In this document: one piece after another, positions 9,109 to 19,102 of the stretch
How positions within the stretch are numbered: position 1 is the stretch's first letter
Layout: every line of letters starts with the position of its first letter
DNA from: Roseobacter ponti
GTDB lineage: Bacteria; Pseudomonadota; Alphaproteobacteria; Rhodobacterales; Rhodobacteraceae
Reading direction: 5' to 3'
DNA: 64,000 nucleotides
Assembly: GCF_012932215.1 (NCBI RefSeq)
Contig: NZ_CP048788.1
Span: 2,976,001 to 3,040,000, forward strand
Position numbers and translations under genes: made by a program
The notes under the pieces: generated by a model
Database searches by the model: none
Told to the model about the DNA's origin: nothing
The model's input: only the letters and a program-made list of their open reading frames with translations

Positions 9109-9333
9109 ATGAACGTACAGTCCGACCTTTCGATGAAAACCGATGAGGTGCTGCGCGTCGAACTTGCGGTTTTTCGACGTGAACACCGCGATCTTGACGA
9201 GGCCATTCATGCGCTGGCGGAAAAAGGCATGGGTGATCAGCTGACACTGCAAAGGCTGAAAAAGCGCAAACTGCGCCTTAAGGATGTCATTGCACAGATC
9301 GAAGACCGTCTGACGCCGGATATCATTGCCTGA
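9109..9333 (+). CDS. DUF465/YdcH-family small protein
   Basis: 74 residues, largely two helices: VFRREHRDLDEAIHAL and the family-typical LQRLKKRKLRLKDVIAQIEDRL. Function is unknown for the family. ATG 9109 is used; an internal ATG at 9133 gives a 66-residue form closer to the usual length, and neither has a clear Shine-Dalgarno. A second paralogue occurs at 55637-55801. It is divergent from hsp20. Confidence 0.85.
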   Translation: MNVQSDLSMKTDEVLRVELAVFRREHRDLDEAIHALAEKGMGDQLTLQRLKKRKLRLKDVIAQIEDRLTPDIIA

Positions 9334-9414
9334 ACTTTTCTGACCGCATTGCCAGGCAGGACGATTCGACTATAGTTCCGGCTCGCGCGGGACAGGCTCA
9401 GGGAACCCTCACAT

Positions 9415-9903
9415 ATGACCACGCCGGTTGTTGGCATTATCATGGGCAGTCAGTCCGACTGGCCCACCATGAAAGAGGCAGCGGTGCTGCTGGACGAACT
9501 TGGCGTGGATTATGAGACAAAGATCGTCTCGGCCCACCGCACCCCCGACCGGCTCTGGAATTATGGGAAATCGGCTGTGGACCGCGGACTGCAGGTGATC
9601 ATTGCCGGTGCCGGCGGTGCTGCGCATCTGCCAGGGATGATGGCTTCCAAGACCCGCGTGCCGGTGATCGGCGTGCCGGTGCAGACCCGCGCTCTGTCGG
9701 GCGTGGATTCTCTTTATTCCATTCTGCAGATGCCACGGGGTTTTCCCGTGGCGACCATGGCCATCGGGTCTGCGGGTGCGGCTAATGCTGCGCTGATGGC
9801 CGCAGGCATTCTGGCTCTGAGCGACGATGCCCTTGCCGGCCGGCTCGATGGCTGGCGTGCTGCCCTTTCCGCATCAATCCCAGAGGAACCGGCAGATGAC
9901 TGA
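9415..9903 (+). CDS. purE: N5-carboxyaminoimidazole ribonucleotide mutase
   Basis: 162 residues, class I PurE. It converts N5-CAIR to CAIR in purine synthesis. Seen: GSQSDWPTM near 12-20, SAHRTPDRL (catalytic His) near 42-50, and the glycine-rich [13 protein letters not shown]. It overlaps purK by 8 bases, so the two consecutive steps are translationally coupled. Confidence 0.96.
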   Translation: MTTPVVGIIMGSQSDWPTMKEAAVLLDELGVDYETKIVSAHRTPDRLWNYGKSAVDRGLQVIIAGAGGAAHLPGMMASKTRVPVIGVPVQTRALSGVDSLYSILQMPRGFPVATMAIGSAGAANAALMAAGILALSDDALAGRLDGWRAALSASIPEEPADD

Positions 9904-10963
9904 GCCCCTGCGCACCGGCGCGACGATCGGTATTCTGGGCGGCGGACAGCTCGGGCGCATGCTGAGCGTAGCGGCCTCCCGCCTCGGGTTACGCTGTCAC
10001 ATCTATGAGCCCTCGGACAACCCGCCCGCAGGACAGGTCGCAGATGCCGTCACCACCGCACCTTATGAGGATGCAGAAGCACTCGGACGCTTTGCCCGAA
10101 GTGTCGATGTGGTGACTTATGAGTTTGAAAACGTCCCGACCGCAGCTCTGGATACGATCGAGGAAATCGTCCCGATCCGGCCCGGTCGCGAGGCCCTCAG
10201 GATCAGTCAGGACCGCCTGACCGAAAAGACCTTTCTGCGGGATCTCGGACTTCAGGTCGCGCCCTTCGCGGACATTGCCGATACCGGCGCGCTCGCCCAG
10301 GCACTGGCTCTCATCGGCACCCCTTCGATCCTGAAAACCCGCCGGTTCGGCTATGATGGCAAAGGTCAGGCGCGCCTTCAGGACGCGCAGGATGCCGCCA
10401 CCGCATATGCGCAGATGCAGGACCAGCCTGCCCTGCTCGAGGGGTTTGTGGACTTCAGCTTTGAGGTGTCGGTGATAGCGGCGCGCAGTTCGGCAGGCGA
10501 GGTTGCCTGTTTTGATCCCGGTGAGAACGTGCACAAAGACGGCATTCTGCGCACCACAACTGTTCCTGCCCGGCTGAACGCAGCACAGCGCACCGACGCT
10601 GTTCTGATCGCAGCGAGAATTCTGAATGCGCTCGATTATACCGGTGTTCTCGGGGTCGAGCTTTTTGTCACGCCAGCCGGCCTCGTGGTCAATGAAATTG
10701 CCCCGCGGGTGCATAATTCCGGCCACTGGACCCAGAACGGATGCGTCGTGGACCAGTTTGAACAGCATATCCGCGCTATTGCCGGATGGCCTCTGGGCGA
10801 TGGCAGCCGCTATTGCGATGTGACGATGGAAAACCTCATCGGCGATGACATGGACCGGGTTGCGGCGCTCAGTGCGGAGAAAAACACCGCTGTGCATCTC
10901 TATGGCAAAGTGGAGACAAAGCCCGGACGCAAGATGGGCCACGTGAACCGGATCACAGGTTAA
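9896..10963 (+). CDS. purK: N5-carboxyaminoimidazole ribonucleotide synthetase
   Basis: 355-residue ATP-grasp enzyme that carboxylates AIR using ATP and bicarbonate. Seen: [12 protein letters not shown] near 14-25, the ATP-grasp core around [24 protein letters not shown], and the metal-binding [17 protein letters not shown] 9896 inside the purE end is chosen over the longer open frame from 9827. Its stop abuts the convergent phnM-like stop with no base between them. Confidence 0.96.
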   Translation: MTEPLRTGATIGILGGGQLGRMLSVAASRLGLRCHIYEPSDNPPAGQVADAVTTAPYEDAEALGRFARSVDVVTYEFENVPTAALDTIEEIVPIRPGREALRISQDRLTEKTFLRDLGLQVAPFADIADTGALAQALALIGTPSILKTRRFGYDGKGQARLQDAQDAATAYAQMQDQPALLEGFVDFSFEVSVIAARSSAGEVACFDPGENVHKDGILRTTTVPARLNAAQRTDAVLIAARILNALDYTGVLGVELFVTPAGLVVNEIAPRVHNSGHWTQNGCVVDQFEQHIRAIAGWPLGDGSRYCDVTMENLIGDDMDRVAALSAEKNTAVHLYGKVETKPGRKMGHVNRITG

Positions 10964-12106
10964 TCAGCCGAAAAACCGTTCGGCAATCCGTCCCGACACG
11001 TGGCTGAAAACGCCGCCTGCGATTGTTGCTGCAACCCTGCGCGTGGACGCATCAAGAATGACCAGATCGGCGCGCTTTCCCGGCTCCAGCGTGCCGCGGT
11101 CGGTTAGACCCAGCGCGCGCGCAGGACCGGAGGAGACGAGCCCCCAGGCCTTTGTGAAACCGACCATACCGGTGTCGGCAAGCATCAGCGCCGCGCGGCG
11201 CGGGCTGGGGTAATGGTAGTCAGAGGCCAGCGCGTCGCAGTAGCCCATCGCAATCAGATCAATGGCGCTGGCGTTGCCTTTGTGAGAGCCGCCGCGCACC
11301 GCGTTGGGCGAGCCCAGAACAACCGTACCGCCGGCATCTTTTGTGGCTTCTGCGGCCTCAATCGTTTCCGGGAACTCCGCGATGCTGACACCACGGGTCT
11401 GCCAGGCGGCGCGGTCTTCGCGCGTTGCGTCATCATGGCTGCCCATCCGAACCCCCTGAGCCGCAAGCGCGGCGCACAGCGCATCCAGTGCTGCAGGCAC
11501 CTCGGCCATGCCGGCATGCAGGTTCTGCAGCATTTCCAGATGCACTTCAGGATTTCGGGCGGCTTTCAGCGCCTGTCCCACCAGCCCGGGCGGCCTGCGT
11601 CCCTCTCTCAGCCGGTCATGTGCCAGGTGGTCGTTGAAAACCACATATCCGACCTGCCAGTCGGCGATTCTGGCCGGCAGATCGTCATAAAGATCCAGCT
11701 GTGAAATCTCGAACCTGAGCTGCCCGCGGATGTCGGTGGAAAGAGACGGGGCGGTGTCGCGCACAGCACTGAGCACTGTACCGGCGAATTCGGGGCTTCG
11801 GATGCCACCTTCCCAGCTGGCGAACTGTGCCAGCACGGCCGTGGTAATCCCGTTGGCCGCAAGTTCGGCTTCGGTGGCGATCAGCCCCTCAGCCATCTGT
11901 TTCATCGCACCTCGCCGGGGCGCCAGATGGCGCTCAAATCCGTCACCGTGCATATCCACGATCCCGGGAAGCACCAGATAGCCCGAGAGATCGACATCGC
12001 GCGCCACAGGCTCGTCTGAAACCACCCCGCCCGCAATGCTCAGCGGTACCTGCTGAACACCCGCCGGTGTCAGCACGTCCGCGCCTGTCAGTCTAAGGTC
12101 TGCCAA
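10964..12106 (-). CDS. phnM: PhnM-like amidohydrolase
   Basis: About 380 residues. PhnM removes diphosphate from ribose 1-methylphosphonate 5-triphosphate in the C-P lyase route. Seen: [14 protein letters not shown] (first metal-binding motif), [10 protein letters not shown], a late [13 protein letters not shown], and the amidohydrolase end [13 protein letters not shown]. The likely start is TTG at 12106, which overlaps the upstream lipase stop by 14 bases and has GGGA upstream. The open frame continues to 12172 but lacks similarity there. No other phn gene is in the window, so the substrate may differ from the classical one. Confidence 0.82.
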   Translation of the reverse strand: MADLRLTGADVLTPAGVQQVPLSIAGGVVSDEPVARDVDLSGYLVLPGIVDMHGDGFERHLAPRRGAMKQMAEGLIATEAELAANGITTAVLAQFASWEGGIRSPEFAGTVLSAVRDTAPSLSTDIRGQLRFEISQLDLYDDLPARIADWQVGYVVFNDHLAHDRLREGRRPPGLVGQALKAARNPEVHLEMLQNLHAGMAEVPAALDALCAALAAQGVRMGSHDDATREDRAAWQTRGVSIAEFPETIEAAEATKDAGGTVVLGSPNAVRGGSHKGNASAIDLIAMGYCDALASDYHYPSPRRAALMLADTGMVGFTKAWGLVSSGPARALGLTDRGTLEPGKRADLVILDASTRRVAATIAGGVFSHVSGRIAERFFG

Positions 12107-12884
12107 TGAATGTTCCCACGTCCGGCACACAGCTGCCCTCCGGACAGCCGAGCTGATCGAGTACCGCATCAAGCCAGCTCAGGGAATGGTCAAACCGTCC
12201 CGTCTTCAGAAAAGCGACGGTCTGAGCGATGACGCGCGGATTGTTCATCATGAAGGTATGGGTGACCGGCAGAACGATATGATCACGCATGCCGGCAAGG
12301 CGGGTGGATGATACGGAAACCTTTCCGTCATCCCGACCAGGCAGAAGCGACGAGAAGTAGGGATTGAGGGATCTGTCTCCGGCGATCACCCCGAGCTCAA
12401 AGGTTGCGGGCGGCAGGCGGCGTGGCAAAGAGCCCGGGCCTGTGCCCAGCTGACCGCCGGCAGGACCATTAATCCAGTCAAAAGCTTCTATATCGTTGAA
12501 GGCGTCAACGACCTCGCTGCCACGATTGGGCGGGGCCAGCATCACAACCCGACCCAGCCGGTCGGGGTTCATATCCGCCACCCACTGGCGCACCAGAATG
12601 CCTCCCATTGAATGGGTTACGAAATCGACCGGGCCTGCAGCCCCACATTCCGCAACAGCGTCGGGGATTGTCCGGCGCACCAGTTCATCGACAGGAGCCG
12701 TCGTCGACGGATAGCCCGGACGCACAACCTTATATCCTTCGTTCTCAAGAGCGGCTTCCATCAGAGCAAAGGAAAACTCAGTACGTGCAAGGCCGTGCAG
12801 AAGTACCACGCATTTTGCACCGGTCGCCATTGCCGGGCCTGCAAGCGCAATGAACGCAAAAAACAAAAGGGTTAAATGTCTCAT
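12093..12884 (-). CDS. Secreted alpha/beta-hydrolase, lipase-like (EstA/COG1075 type)
   Basis: 263 residues. A signal peptide of about 20 residues ending AMA is followed by the oxyanion-type [10 protein letters not shown] near 26-35, nucleophile motif THSMGG with Ser92, and a late acid/His region ([11 protein letters not shown]). It probably acts on acyl esters in the periplasm or outside the cell; the substrate is unknown. ATG 12884 is selected because upstream frame codes no signal sequence and is antisense to the Nudix gene. It overlaps the PhnM-like gene, an unusual pairing. Confidence 0.85.
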   Translation of the reverse strand: MRHLTLLFFAFIALAGPAMATGAKCVVLLHGLARTEFSFALMEAALENEGYKVVRPGYPSTTAPVDELVRRTIPDAVAECGAAGPVDFVTHSMGGILVRQWVADMNPDRLGRVVMLAPPNRGSEVVDAFNDIEAFDWINGPAGGQLGTGPGSLPRRLPPATFELGVIAGDRSLNPYFSSLLPGRDDGKVSVSSTRLAGMRDHIVLPVTHTFMMNNPRVIAQTVAFLKTGRFDHSLSWLDAVLDQLGCPEGSCVPDVGTFIGRP

Positions 12885-12956
12885 CAGGATTGAGATAGGG
12901 CGAGAGGCCGCGTTACAAAAGAATGACGTGACGCGATTTAGACGAAAGTGAACAGA

Positions 12957-13412
12957 ATGGCCATGAAAACGCCGCGCCTGGCTGTCCGGGCGGTGATCGT
13001 TCATGCCGGTCGGGTGCTTCTTGTGAACGCCTGGCCCGGCAACAGGAGCGAGCTGATGTGTGCGCCTGGCGGCGGAGTCGAGCCCGGCAGTTCGCTGCCC
13101 GAGAACCTCGCGCGCGAGGTGTTTGAGGAGACCGGTCTGCGCATTACCGTGGGCATGCCCTGTCTGGTGAACGAATTTCACGATCCTGCCAGCGGGTTTC
13201 ATCAGGTCGAGATATTCTTTCAGTGCGCTTTGTCCGGATCATCTGAGATTTCCGACAGCTGGCAGGATCCGGAAGACATCGTGAACCGTCATCTGTGGGC
13301 AGATGCAGGTGATCTGGCCGGATTGATGGTCAAACCGGACAGCCTCAGGGATCTGGCTTTTGGTCCGTCGGGCGGGGCGCGATATGACCCGCTTGAGACG
13401 ATCGTGATGTAA
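12957..13412 (+). CDS. Nudix hydrolase with altered Nudix box
   Basis: 151 residues. The Nudix box is recognisable as GGGVEPG ... REVFEETGL near residues 42-64, including the catalytic REVFEE core. The Glu that normally follows the first Gly (Gx5Ex7RE) is Ser here. Substrate is unknown; likely a nucleoside-diphosphate derivative. ATG 12957 is used, though GTG 12948 and ATG 12963 are in frame. The last 68 bases overlap the tail of the convergent EamA transporter gene. Confidence 0.85.
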   Translation: MAMKTPRLAVRAVIVHAGRVLLVNAWPGNRSELMCAPGGGVEPGSSLPENLAREVFEETGLRITVGMPCLVNEFHDPASGFHQVEIFFQCALSGSSEISDSWQDPEDIVNRHLWADAGDLAGLMVKPDSLRDLAFGPSGGARYDPLETIVM

Positions 13413-14223
13413 CCGCCAGTGCAATCCCGCTGAGGACAAGCACGGCGGCAAGAACGACAATCAGCGGCACCGGTTCACGCAGCAGCGCGGCCCCGCCGGC
13501 GATCGCGATAACCGGCACGCTCAGCTGTACCACCGCTGCCACGCTTTGCTGCAGCTGTGGCAGAACCCGATACCACAGCGCATATCCGAGACCGGACGTC
13601 AGACCGCCGCACAGAACAGCGAGAATCCAGCCCGTCGGCGTCACGTCACCGGGCAGCCCGGCAATAAGCAGCAGGGCCGGAAAGCACAGGATGAAGTTTG
13701 CACCGGTCGCGGCAAGAGGATCCCCGCGGGCGCGGCCGCCGATGGTGTAGGCCGCCCAGCCCAGCCCCGCAATCACCATGAAAAGCGCGCCCGTCGGGTC
13801 CGCACGACCGCCCGGTCCGGGCCACAGGGCCAGCATCAGGCCGCAGAAAGCGACCGAGGCGCCGGCAATCTGCCGTTTCGACGGGCCCGTCCCGGTGACA
13901 GCACCGTGCAGGAACATCGAAATCTGGACGACCCCGAAGAGGATCAGGGCACCCAGGCCCGCATCCAGCGTGATGTAGGCAAGTGAGAATCCGATCATAT
14001 AGACCGTAAGGCTGAGCGCGCCGGTCAGCCGGCGCATACGAAACAGCGGCAGTGGCGTGCGCCTGGCCAGTACGATGAGCCAGAGCACGAGAGCACCGGA
14101 AAGAACCCTGAGTAATGCGAAGTCAGTCGGCCCGATGTGGCCCCCGTCCACAGCCATGCGTGTCAGCACCGAATTTGCCGCAAAGGCCGTCATGGTGGCA
14201 CAGGTCAGGAGAATCAGCCGCAT
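13345..14223 (-). CDS. EamA/DMT-family transporter
   Basis: 292 residues with about ten hydrophobic segments and two EamA repeats (TAFAANSVLTRMAV at the start; GGLTSGLGYALWYRVLPQL and PVIAIAGGAALLREP in the second half). It is probably an exporter or importer of a small metabolite; the substrate cannot be read from sequence. ATG 14223 gives the typical family length; the frame is open to ATG 14334, which would add a 37-residue extension. Neither start has a clear Shine-Dalgarno. The C-terminal tail overlaps the Nudix gene by 68 bases. Confidence 0.85.
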   Translation of the reverse strand: MRLILLTCATMTAFAANSVLTRMAVDGGHIGPTDFALLRVLSGALVLWLIVLARRTPLPLFRMRRLTGALSLTVYMIGFSLAYITLDAGLGALILFGVVQISMFLHGAVTGTGPSKRQIAGASVAFCGLMLALWPGPGGRADPTGALFMVIAGLGWAAYTIGGRARGDPLAATGANFILCFPALLLIAGLPGDVTPTGWILAVLCGGLTSGLGYALWYRVLPQLQQSVAAVVQLSVPVIAIAGGAALLREPVPLIVVLAAVLVLSGIALAVTSRSSQAGHIAPRPTDQKPDP

Positions 14224-14557
14224 AAAGGTGAGTACCGCGAAGAACACAAAGCGCCAACTGCCTCGTAATTGCAGCGCCTGAGGTATAACCCCTGTTTTCA
14301 GATTTTCATCGGGGTACAGGCCGCGCAATGACATTCCGGGATGGACAAGACAGATAATTTACGGACGACGCCGGATCGGTCCGGACAGGTCATCCGTAAA
14401 GAACCCTGAGCCGGTTTCGGTATGCTTCCTTAACACCAGTCGGGCCTGCGTGATCTTCAGATGCTGCCGCGTCTATACATCCGGCTCCGTGAAGAGGTTG
14501 GTTCTGAGGTGCGACGCAGCGCGTGTTCGCTTCCCCAGCATGTTCAGAGACAGCGCC
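14224..14557. other. 334-base stretch between the EamA transporter and kinase genes
   Basis: No supported gene. The first 111 bases may be coding if the EamA start is 14334. The only structure I see is the nested inverted repeat at 14358-14400. Confidence 0.5.
14358..14400. repeat. Nested inverted repeat (8-bp outer, 5-bp inner stem)
   Basis: Outer arms TTTACGGA (14358-14365) and TCCGTAAA (14393-14400) enclose CCGGA-TCGG-TCCGG (14371-14384). It could form a two-stage hairpin in RNA or a dyad in DNA, just upstream of the EamA gene. No riboswitch class is recognised. Confidence 0.5.
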
Positions 14558-15376
14558 TCACAAAAGTGGCAGGCGAACCTCCATCGTTGTGCCGCGTCGT
14601 CCGGCCTCACTGATAATATCGATGCTGCCGTGATACCGCAGTGCGATTTTCCGGGCGATCGCAAGCCCCATACCGCTCCCTTCTACCTCGTCACGCGGCC
14701 TTAGTGTCGTCATCGCGCCAAAGACGCGTTCGTGATAAGCTATCGGTATACCGGGACCATTATCGCTGAGGCGCAGGATAATCGTATTCCGCTCTTTATG
14801 TGCCGCAACCACGACTTTGCCTGCCTGCCTGTCATGGTGCTTTACGGCGTTGGACAGGAGCGCGTTTAGCAGGGTCAGAATATCTCTTTCGCCCATGCGG
14901 ACTGATGGCACCTCAAGCGCCCGCACGAGGCTGAAACCTGAAGGCAGTCCGATCTCATCGATGACCTCGGTCAGAGCGCCATCAAGATCGACTTCCGTCA
15001 CATCCTGCATCCGACCGACACGCGAAAAAGTCAGCAGATCCACAAGCATCCGGTCCAGACGGCCGGTATGCTGGTTCATCAGGTCAATGCTCTGAGCGAC
15101 CTGACCATCCACCCTGATACCCGCTTCTGCAAGATCGTCTGATATCCATTGCGGCAGTTCGATCAGTGCCCTGACTGAATTCCGGACATCATGACTGATC
15201 AGATAAATGAAATCCTCAAATTCAGAGGAGGTGGGAAACTCACTCTCAGCCTTGGTTTCTGAACGTGCTAATGATGTGGAAGCGGATGGAAGCATTGACC
15301 GAAGCCCTTTGGAGATATCTGCACCGGGTGTATCAGCCGCTCCTGAACACGCGGTTAATGCTGCAAAAACCGGCAT
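14558..15376 (-). CDS. Sensor histidine kinase without a recognisable sensor domain
   Basis: 272 residues. The HisKA domain carries the phospho-accepting His62 (LISHDVRNSVRAL), and the HATPase_c domain shows N-box LLNALLSNAVKHH, G1 DNGPGI and G2 GSGMGLAIARK. The N-terminal 50 residues hold no PAS, GAF or HAMP domain. They contain LTAC, which resembles a lipobox, but the hydrophobic stretch before it is too short for a convincing lipoprotein signal. No start lies further upstream before an in-frame stop. The HisKA sequence resembles those of kinases that pair with Rcp1-like regulators, and such a regulator is encoded divergently at 15616. Confidence 0.9.
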   Translation of the reverse strand: MPVFAALTACSGAADTPGADISKGLRSMLPSASTSLARSETKAESEFPTSSEFEDFIYLISHDVRNSVRALIELPQWISDDLAEAGIRVDGQVAQSIDLMNQHTGRLDRMLVDLLTFSRVGRMQDVTEVDLDGALTEVIDEIGLPSGFSLVRALEVPSVRMGERDILTLLNALLSNAVKHHDRQAGKVVVAAHKERNTIILRLSDNGPGIPIAYHERVFGAMTTLRPRDEVEGSGMGLAIARKIALRYHGSIDIISEAGRRGTTMEVRLPLL

Positions 15377-15615
15377 TGTGAATCGCCCGGTTTCGCGGAG
15401 AGACCAGCCGCAACAATCAAAACGGGCGCTTTAATCCCGGGTTAATCCACGCGCGTTATGGAGGGAACTGAGTAGAGCGCGGCGCCTGCTTCTGTCCGCT
15501 CTCAGAGCGGCCAGGGGTCTGTAATCAGTCAGCCAACCTGTGGCAGCAGCGTCAGACACGGCAACACGGGCCAGCGTCCGGGCAAGCGGAAGCACCGCTG
15601 CGGAGGAGAGTAACA

Positions 15616-16053
15616 GTGCACCACAAGACCGTCGAAGCGACCTTCCTGCTGGTTGATGACGATGAAATCAGCATCATGGCCATGAAGCGTGCGCTCAGGA
15701 AGCTGAAGATCGTCAACGAAACGCTCGTCGCAAAAGACGGGCAACAGGCGCTTGATATCCTCAGGAATGCAGCCGGGGACGGAAACGGGACGCTTCCACC
15801 CTTCATCGTGACCCTCGATCTGAACATGCCGCGGATGAACGGTCTGGAGTTTCTCGAAGCGGTCAGAGCTGATCCGATGCTCAACAGACTGGTGATTTTC
15901 GTCTTTACCACATCGGATATGCCGGAGGACATTCAGTCGGCCTACAGCCAGAATGTCGCGGGTTACCTCGTGAAAGAAAATCCCGGCGAAACCTTCTCGC
16001 GCGCGCTGGAAATGCTCGGGGCTTATTCGCGGATTATCGAACTGCCCGCCTGA
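15616..16053 (+). CDS. Single-domain response regulator, Rcp1-like
   Basis: 145 residues, receiver domain only. Seen: acidic Asp14-Asp15, phospho-acceptor Asp68 (VTLDLNMPRMNG), Thr98/Thr99 and Lys120. The long loop before the Asp and the PRMNGLEFLEAVR helix match receivers of the cyanobacterial Rcp1 type. The start is GTG 15616 after a strong GGAGGAG Shine-Dalgarno. With no output domain, it probably signals by protein contact or passes phosphate on. It is divergent from the kinase at 14558 over 239 bases and is probably its partner. Confidence 0.9.
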   Translation: MHHKTVEATFLLVDDDEISIMAMKRALRKLKIVNETLVAKDGQQALDILRNAAGDGNGTLPPFIVTLDLNMPRMNGLEFLEAVRADPMLNRLVIFVFTTSDMPEDIQSAYSQNVAGYLVKENPGETFSRALEMLGAYSRIIELPA

Positions 16054-16060
16054 GACGAAA

Positions 16061-16085
16061 AAGGCCCGCCAAAGAGGCGGGCCTT
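16061..16085. terminator. Bidirectional terminator between response regulator and groL
   Basis: AAGGCCCGCC, loop AAAGA, GGCGGGCCTT: a perfect 10-bp stem. On the minus strand it is followed by five T (groL end); on the plus strand by TTTCT. Confidence 0.9.
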
Positions 16086-16111
16086 TCTGTTCATCCTGAC
16101 GAGCAGGCAGC

Positions 16112-17791
<1,680 letters not shown>

Positions 17792-17808
17792 TCAGAGCAG
17801 CGCAGGGC

Positions 17809-18096
17809 TTACTCGATGATCCCCATAATGTCGCTTTCTTTCATCATCAGCATTTCCTGACCGTCGAGTGTGACCTCGGTACCGGACCATTTGCCGAACA
17901 GGATCTTGTCGCCTGGCTTCACAGCCATTTCGATCAGCTCGCCGCTGTCCTTGCGTGCACCTTCGCCGCAGGCAACAACTTCACCCTCTGAGGGCTTTTC
18001 CTTTGCGCTTTCGGGGATGATCAGCCCGCCAGCAGTTTTCTCTTCGCTTTCGGTGCGCTTTACCAGCACGCGGTCATGAAGCGGTTTCAATGCCAT
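17809..18096 (-). CDS. groS: Co-chaperonin GroES (Hsp10)
   Basis: 95 residues. It caps the GroEL ring. Seen: [12 protein letters not shown] at the start, mobile-loop [18 protein letters not shown] and the C-terminal [13 protein letters not shown] strong AAGGAGCT Shine-Dalgarno precedes the ATG. First gene of the groESL operon. Confidence 0.99.
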   Translation of the reverse strand: MALKPLHDRVLVKRTESEEKTAGGLIIPESAKEKPSEGEVVACGEGARKDSGELIEMAVKPGDKILFGKWSGTEVTLDGQEMLMMKESDIMGIIE

Positions 18097-18165
18097 CTTT
18101 GTAGCTCCTTAAGGCTCAAAGTTTCTCCCTGACGGCCGGTCTGATGCTTCAGCCCCGTGCCGCCG

Positions 18166-18192
18166 TTATCACTCGGATGGTGTGAGTGCTAA
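18166..18192 (-). promoter_or_regulatory. CIRCE element (HrcA operator) of groESL
   Basis: TTATCACTC-N9-GAGTGCTAA, against the consensus TTAGCACTC-N9-GAGTGCTAA, with one mismatch. Flanking GCCG/CGGC (18162-18165 and 18193-18196) lengthens the dyad by 4 bp. It lies about 70 bases upstream of the groS start, where HrcA would repress at normal temperature. Confidence 0.93.
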
Positions 18193-18262
18193 CGGCGCAT
18201 AGCTAGGCAAGCCGGCAGGGCGTGTCAACCACGGGATCGGGAAAAATTTCCTCGTTTCGGGA

Positions 18263-18943
18263 TCAGTCTGCGCCGAGAATGCGGCCTGAGGCGGCGACCG
18301 CTTCTGCACCTGCGGGTCTGAGCCCGTAGACTCCTTTTTCCACACGCTCAAACCAGCCGTAATGATCATCGGCCATCATGCGCGTCGCCTTCGCCACACC
18401 GGTCTCACGCGCGACATCCGAGCCTTTGCTGGCACCGGCTTCATAAAGAAAAAGCGCAAGTTTCAGAGCATCCTGACGGTACGCCGTCACCAGCCCGGCG
18501 CGGGTCTGCCCGCCCTCATTGGGATCACCGGACCGGCGGGCGAATTCGCGCAGCAGTGCGTCCCGGCGTTTGGGTGATTTACGCGGCGCGTAGGGTCCGG
18601 GGTCACAATGCACCTCCACCAGACCATCTTTTGCCCGCACCGTGATCAGACCAAGCCCCAGCCGCCGGGCGAGCGCCCTGTTGTCTTTCAGCGCCCGCGC
18701 AAACCGCTTCCCCGGCTGACGCGCCACCGCCATATAGACGTCATCAGAGCTTGAAAGCCGAGCCACGCACTGGTGAAAAAGCGCCAGCGAGAACCCCAGC
18801 TTCAGTTCAACAATGACCGGCGGCTCCCCGCCCCGCACCGCCATTACGTCAACGGCGCCGACCTCTGCCTTCACTGTATAGCCCTGCTCTTCCAGAAAGG
18901 CTTTGACCGGCGGGTAAAGATCAGTTTCGCGGGGTTTGCTCAT
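18263..18943 (-). CDS. DUF2161-like PD-(D/E)XK-fold protein with C-terminal HTH
   Basis: 226 residues. The N-terminal part has the layout of a restriction-endonuclease-like core: Glu6, then AVD with Asp32, a beta hairpin, and VELK (Glu46-x-Lys48). The C-terminal part (about 145-226) contains an HTH-like helix pair (SDVARETGVAKATRMM) and the aromatic DDHYGWFERVEKGVYGL. Family members are annotated as putative phosphodiesterases, but no activity is known to me. ATG 18943 starts the conserved part; the frame upstream to 19060 lacks similarity. No partner methylase is nearby. Confidence 0.8.
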   Translation of the reverse strand: MSKPRETDLYPPVKAFLEEQGYTVKAEVGAVDVMAVRGGEPPVIVELKLGFSLALFHQCVARLSSSDDVYMAVARQPGKRFARALKDNRALARRLGLGLITVRAKDGLVEVHCDPGPYAPRKSPKRRDALLREFARRSGDPNEGGQTRAGLVTAYRQDALKLALFLYEAGASKGSDVARETGVAKATRMMADDHYGWFERVEKGVYGLRPAGAEAVAASGRILGAD

Positions 18944-19102
18944 CGGCACCTTATCCGGGGTCTGCGGCTCTTGCAGTCTGGCCCGGGTCAGCCCCCTGGC
19001 GCAAGCCCCGCGCCAGCCGGCCTGAGCACCAGAGACCGGGGTGACATCCCGGACACCCATGCTATAAGGCCGGCGAATTCGAACACCTCAGAAAGTACAC
19101 TT

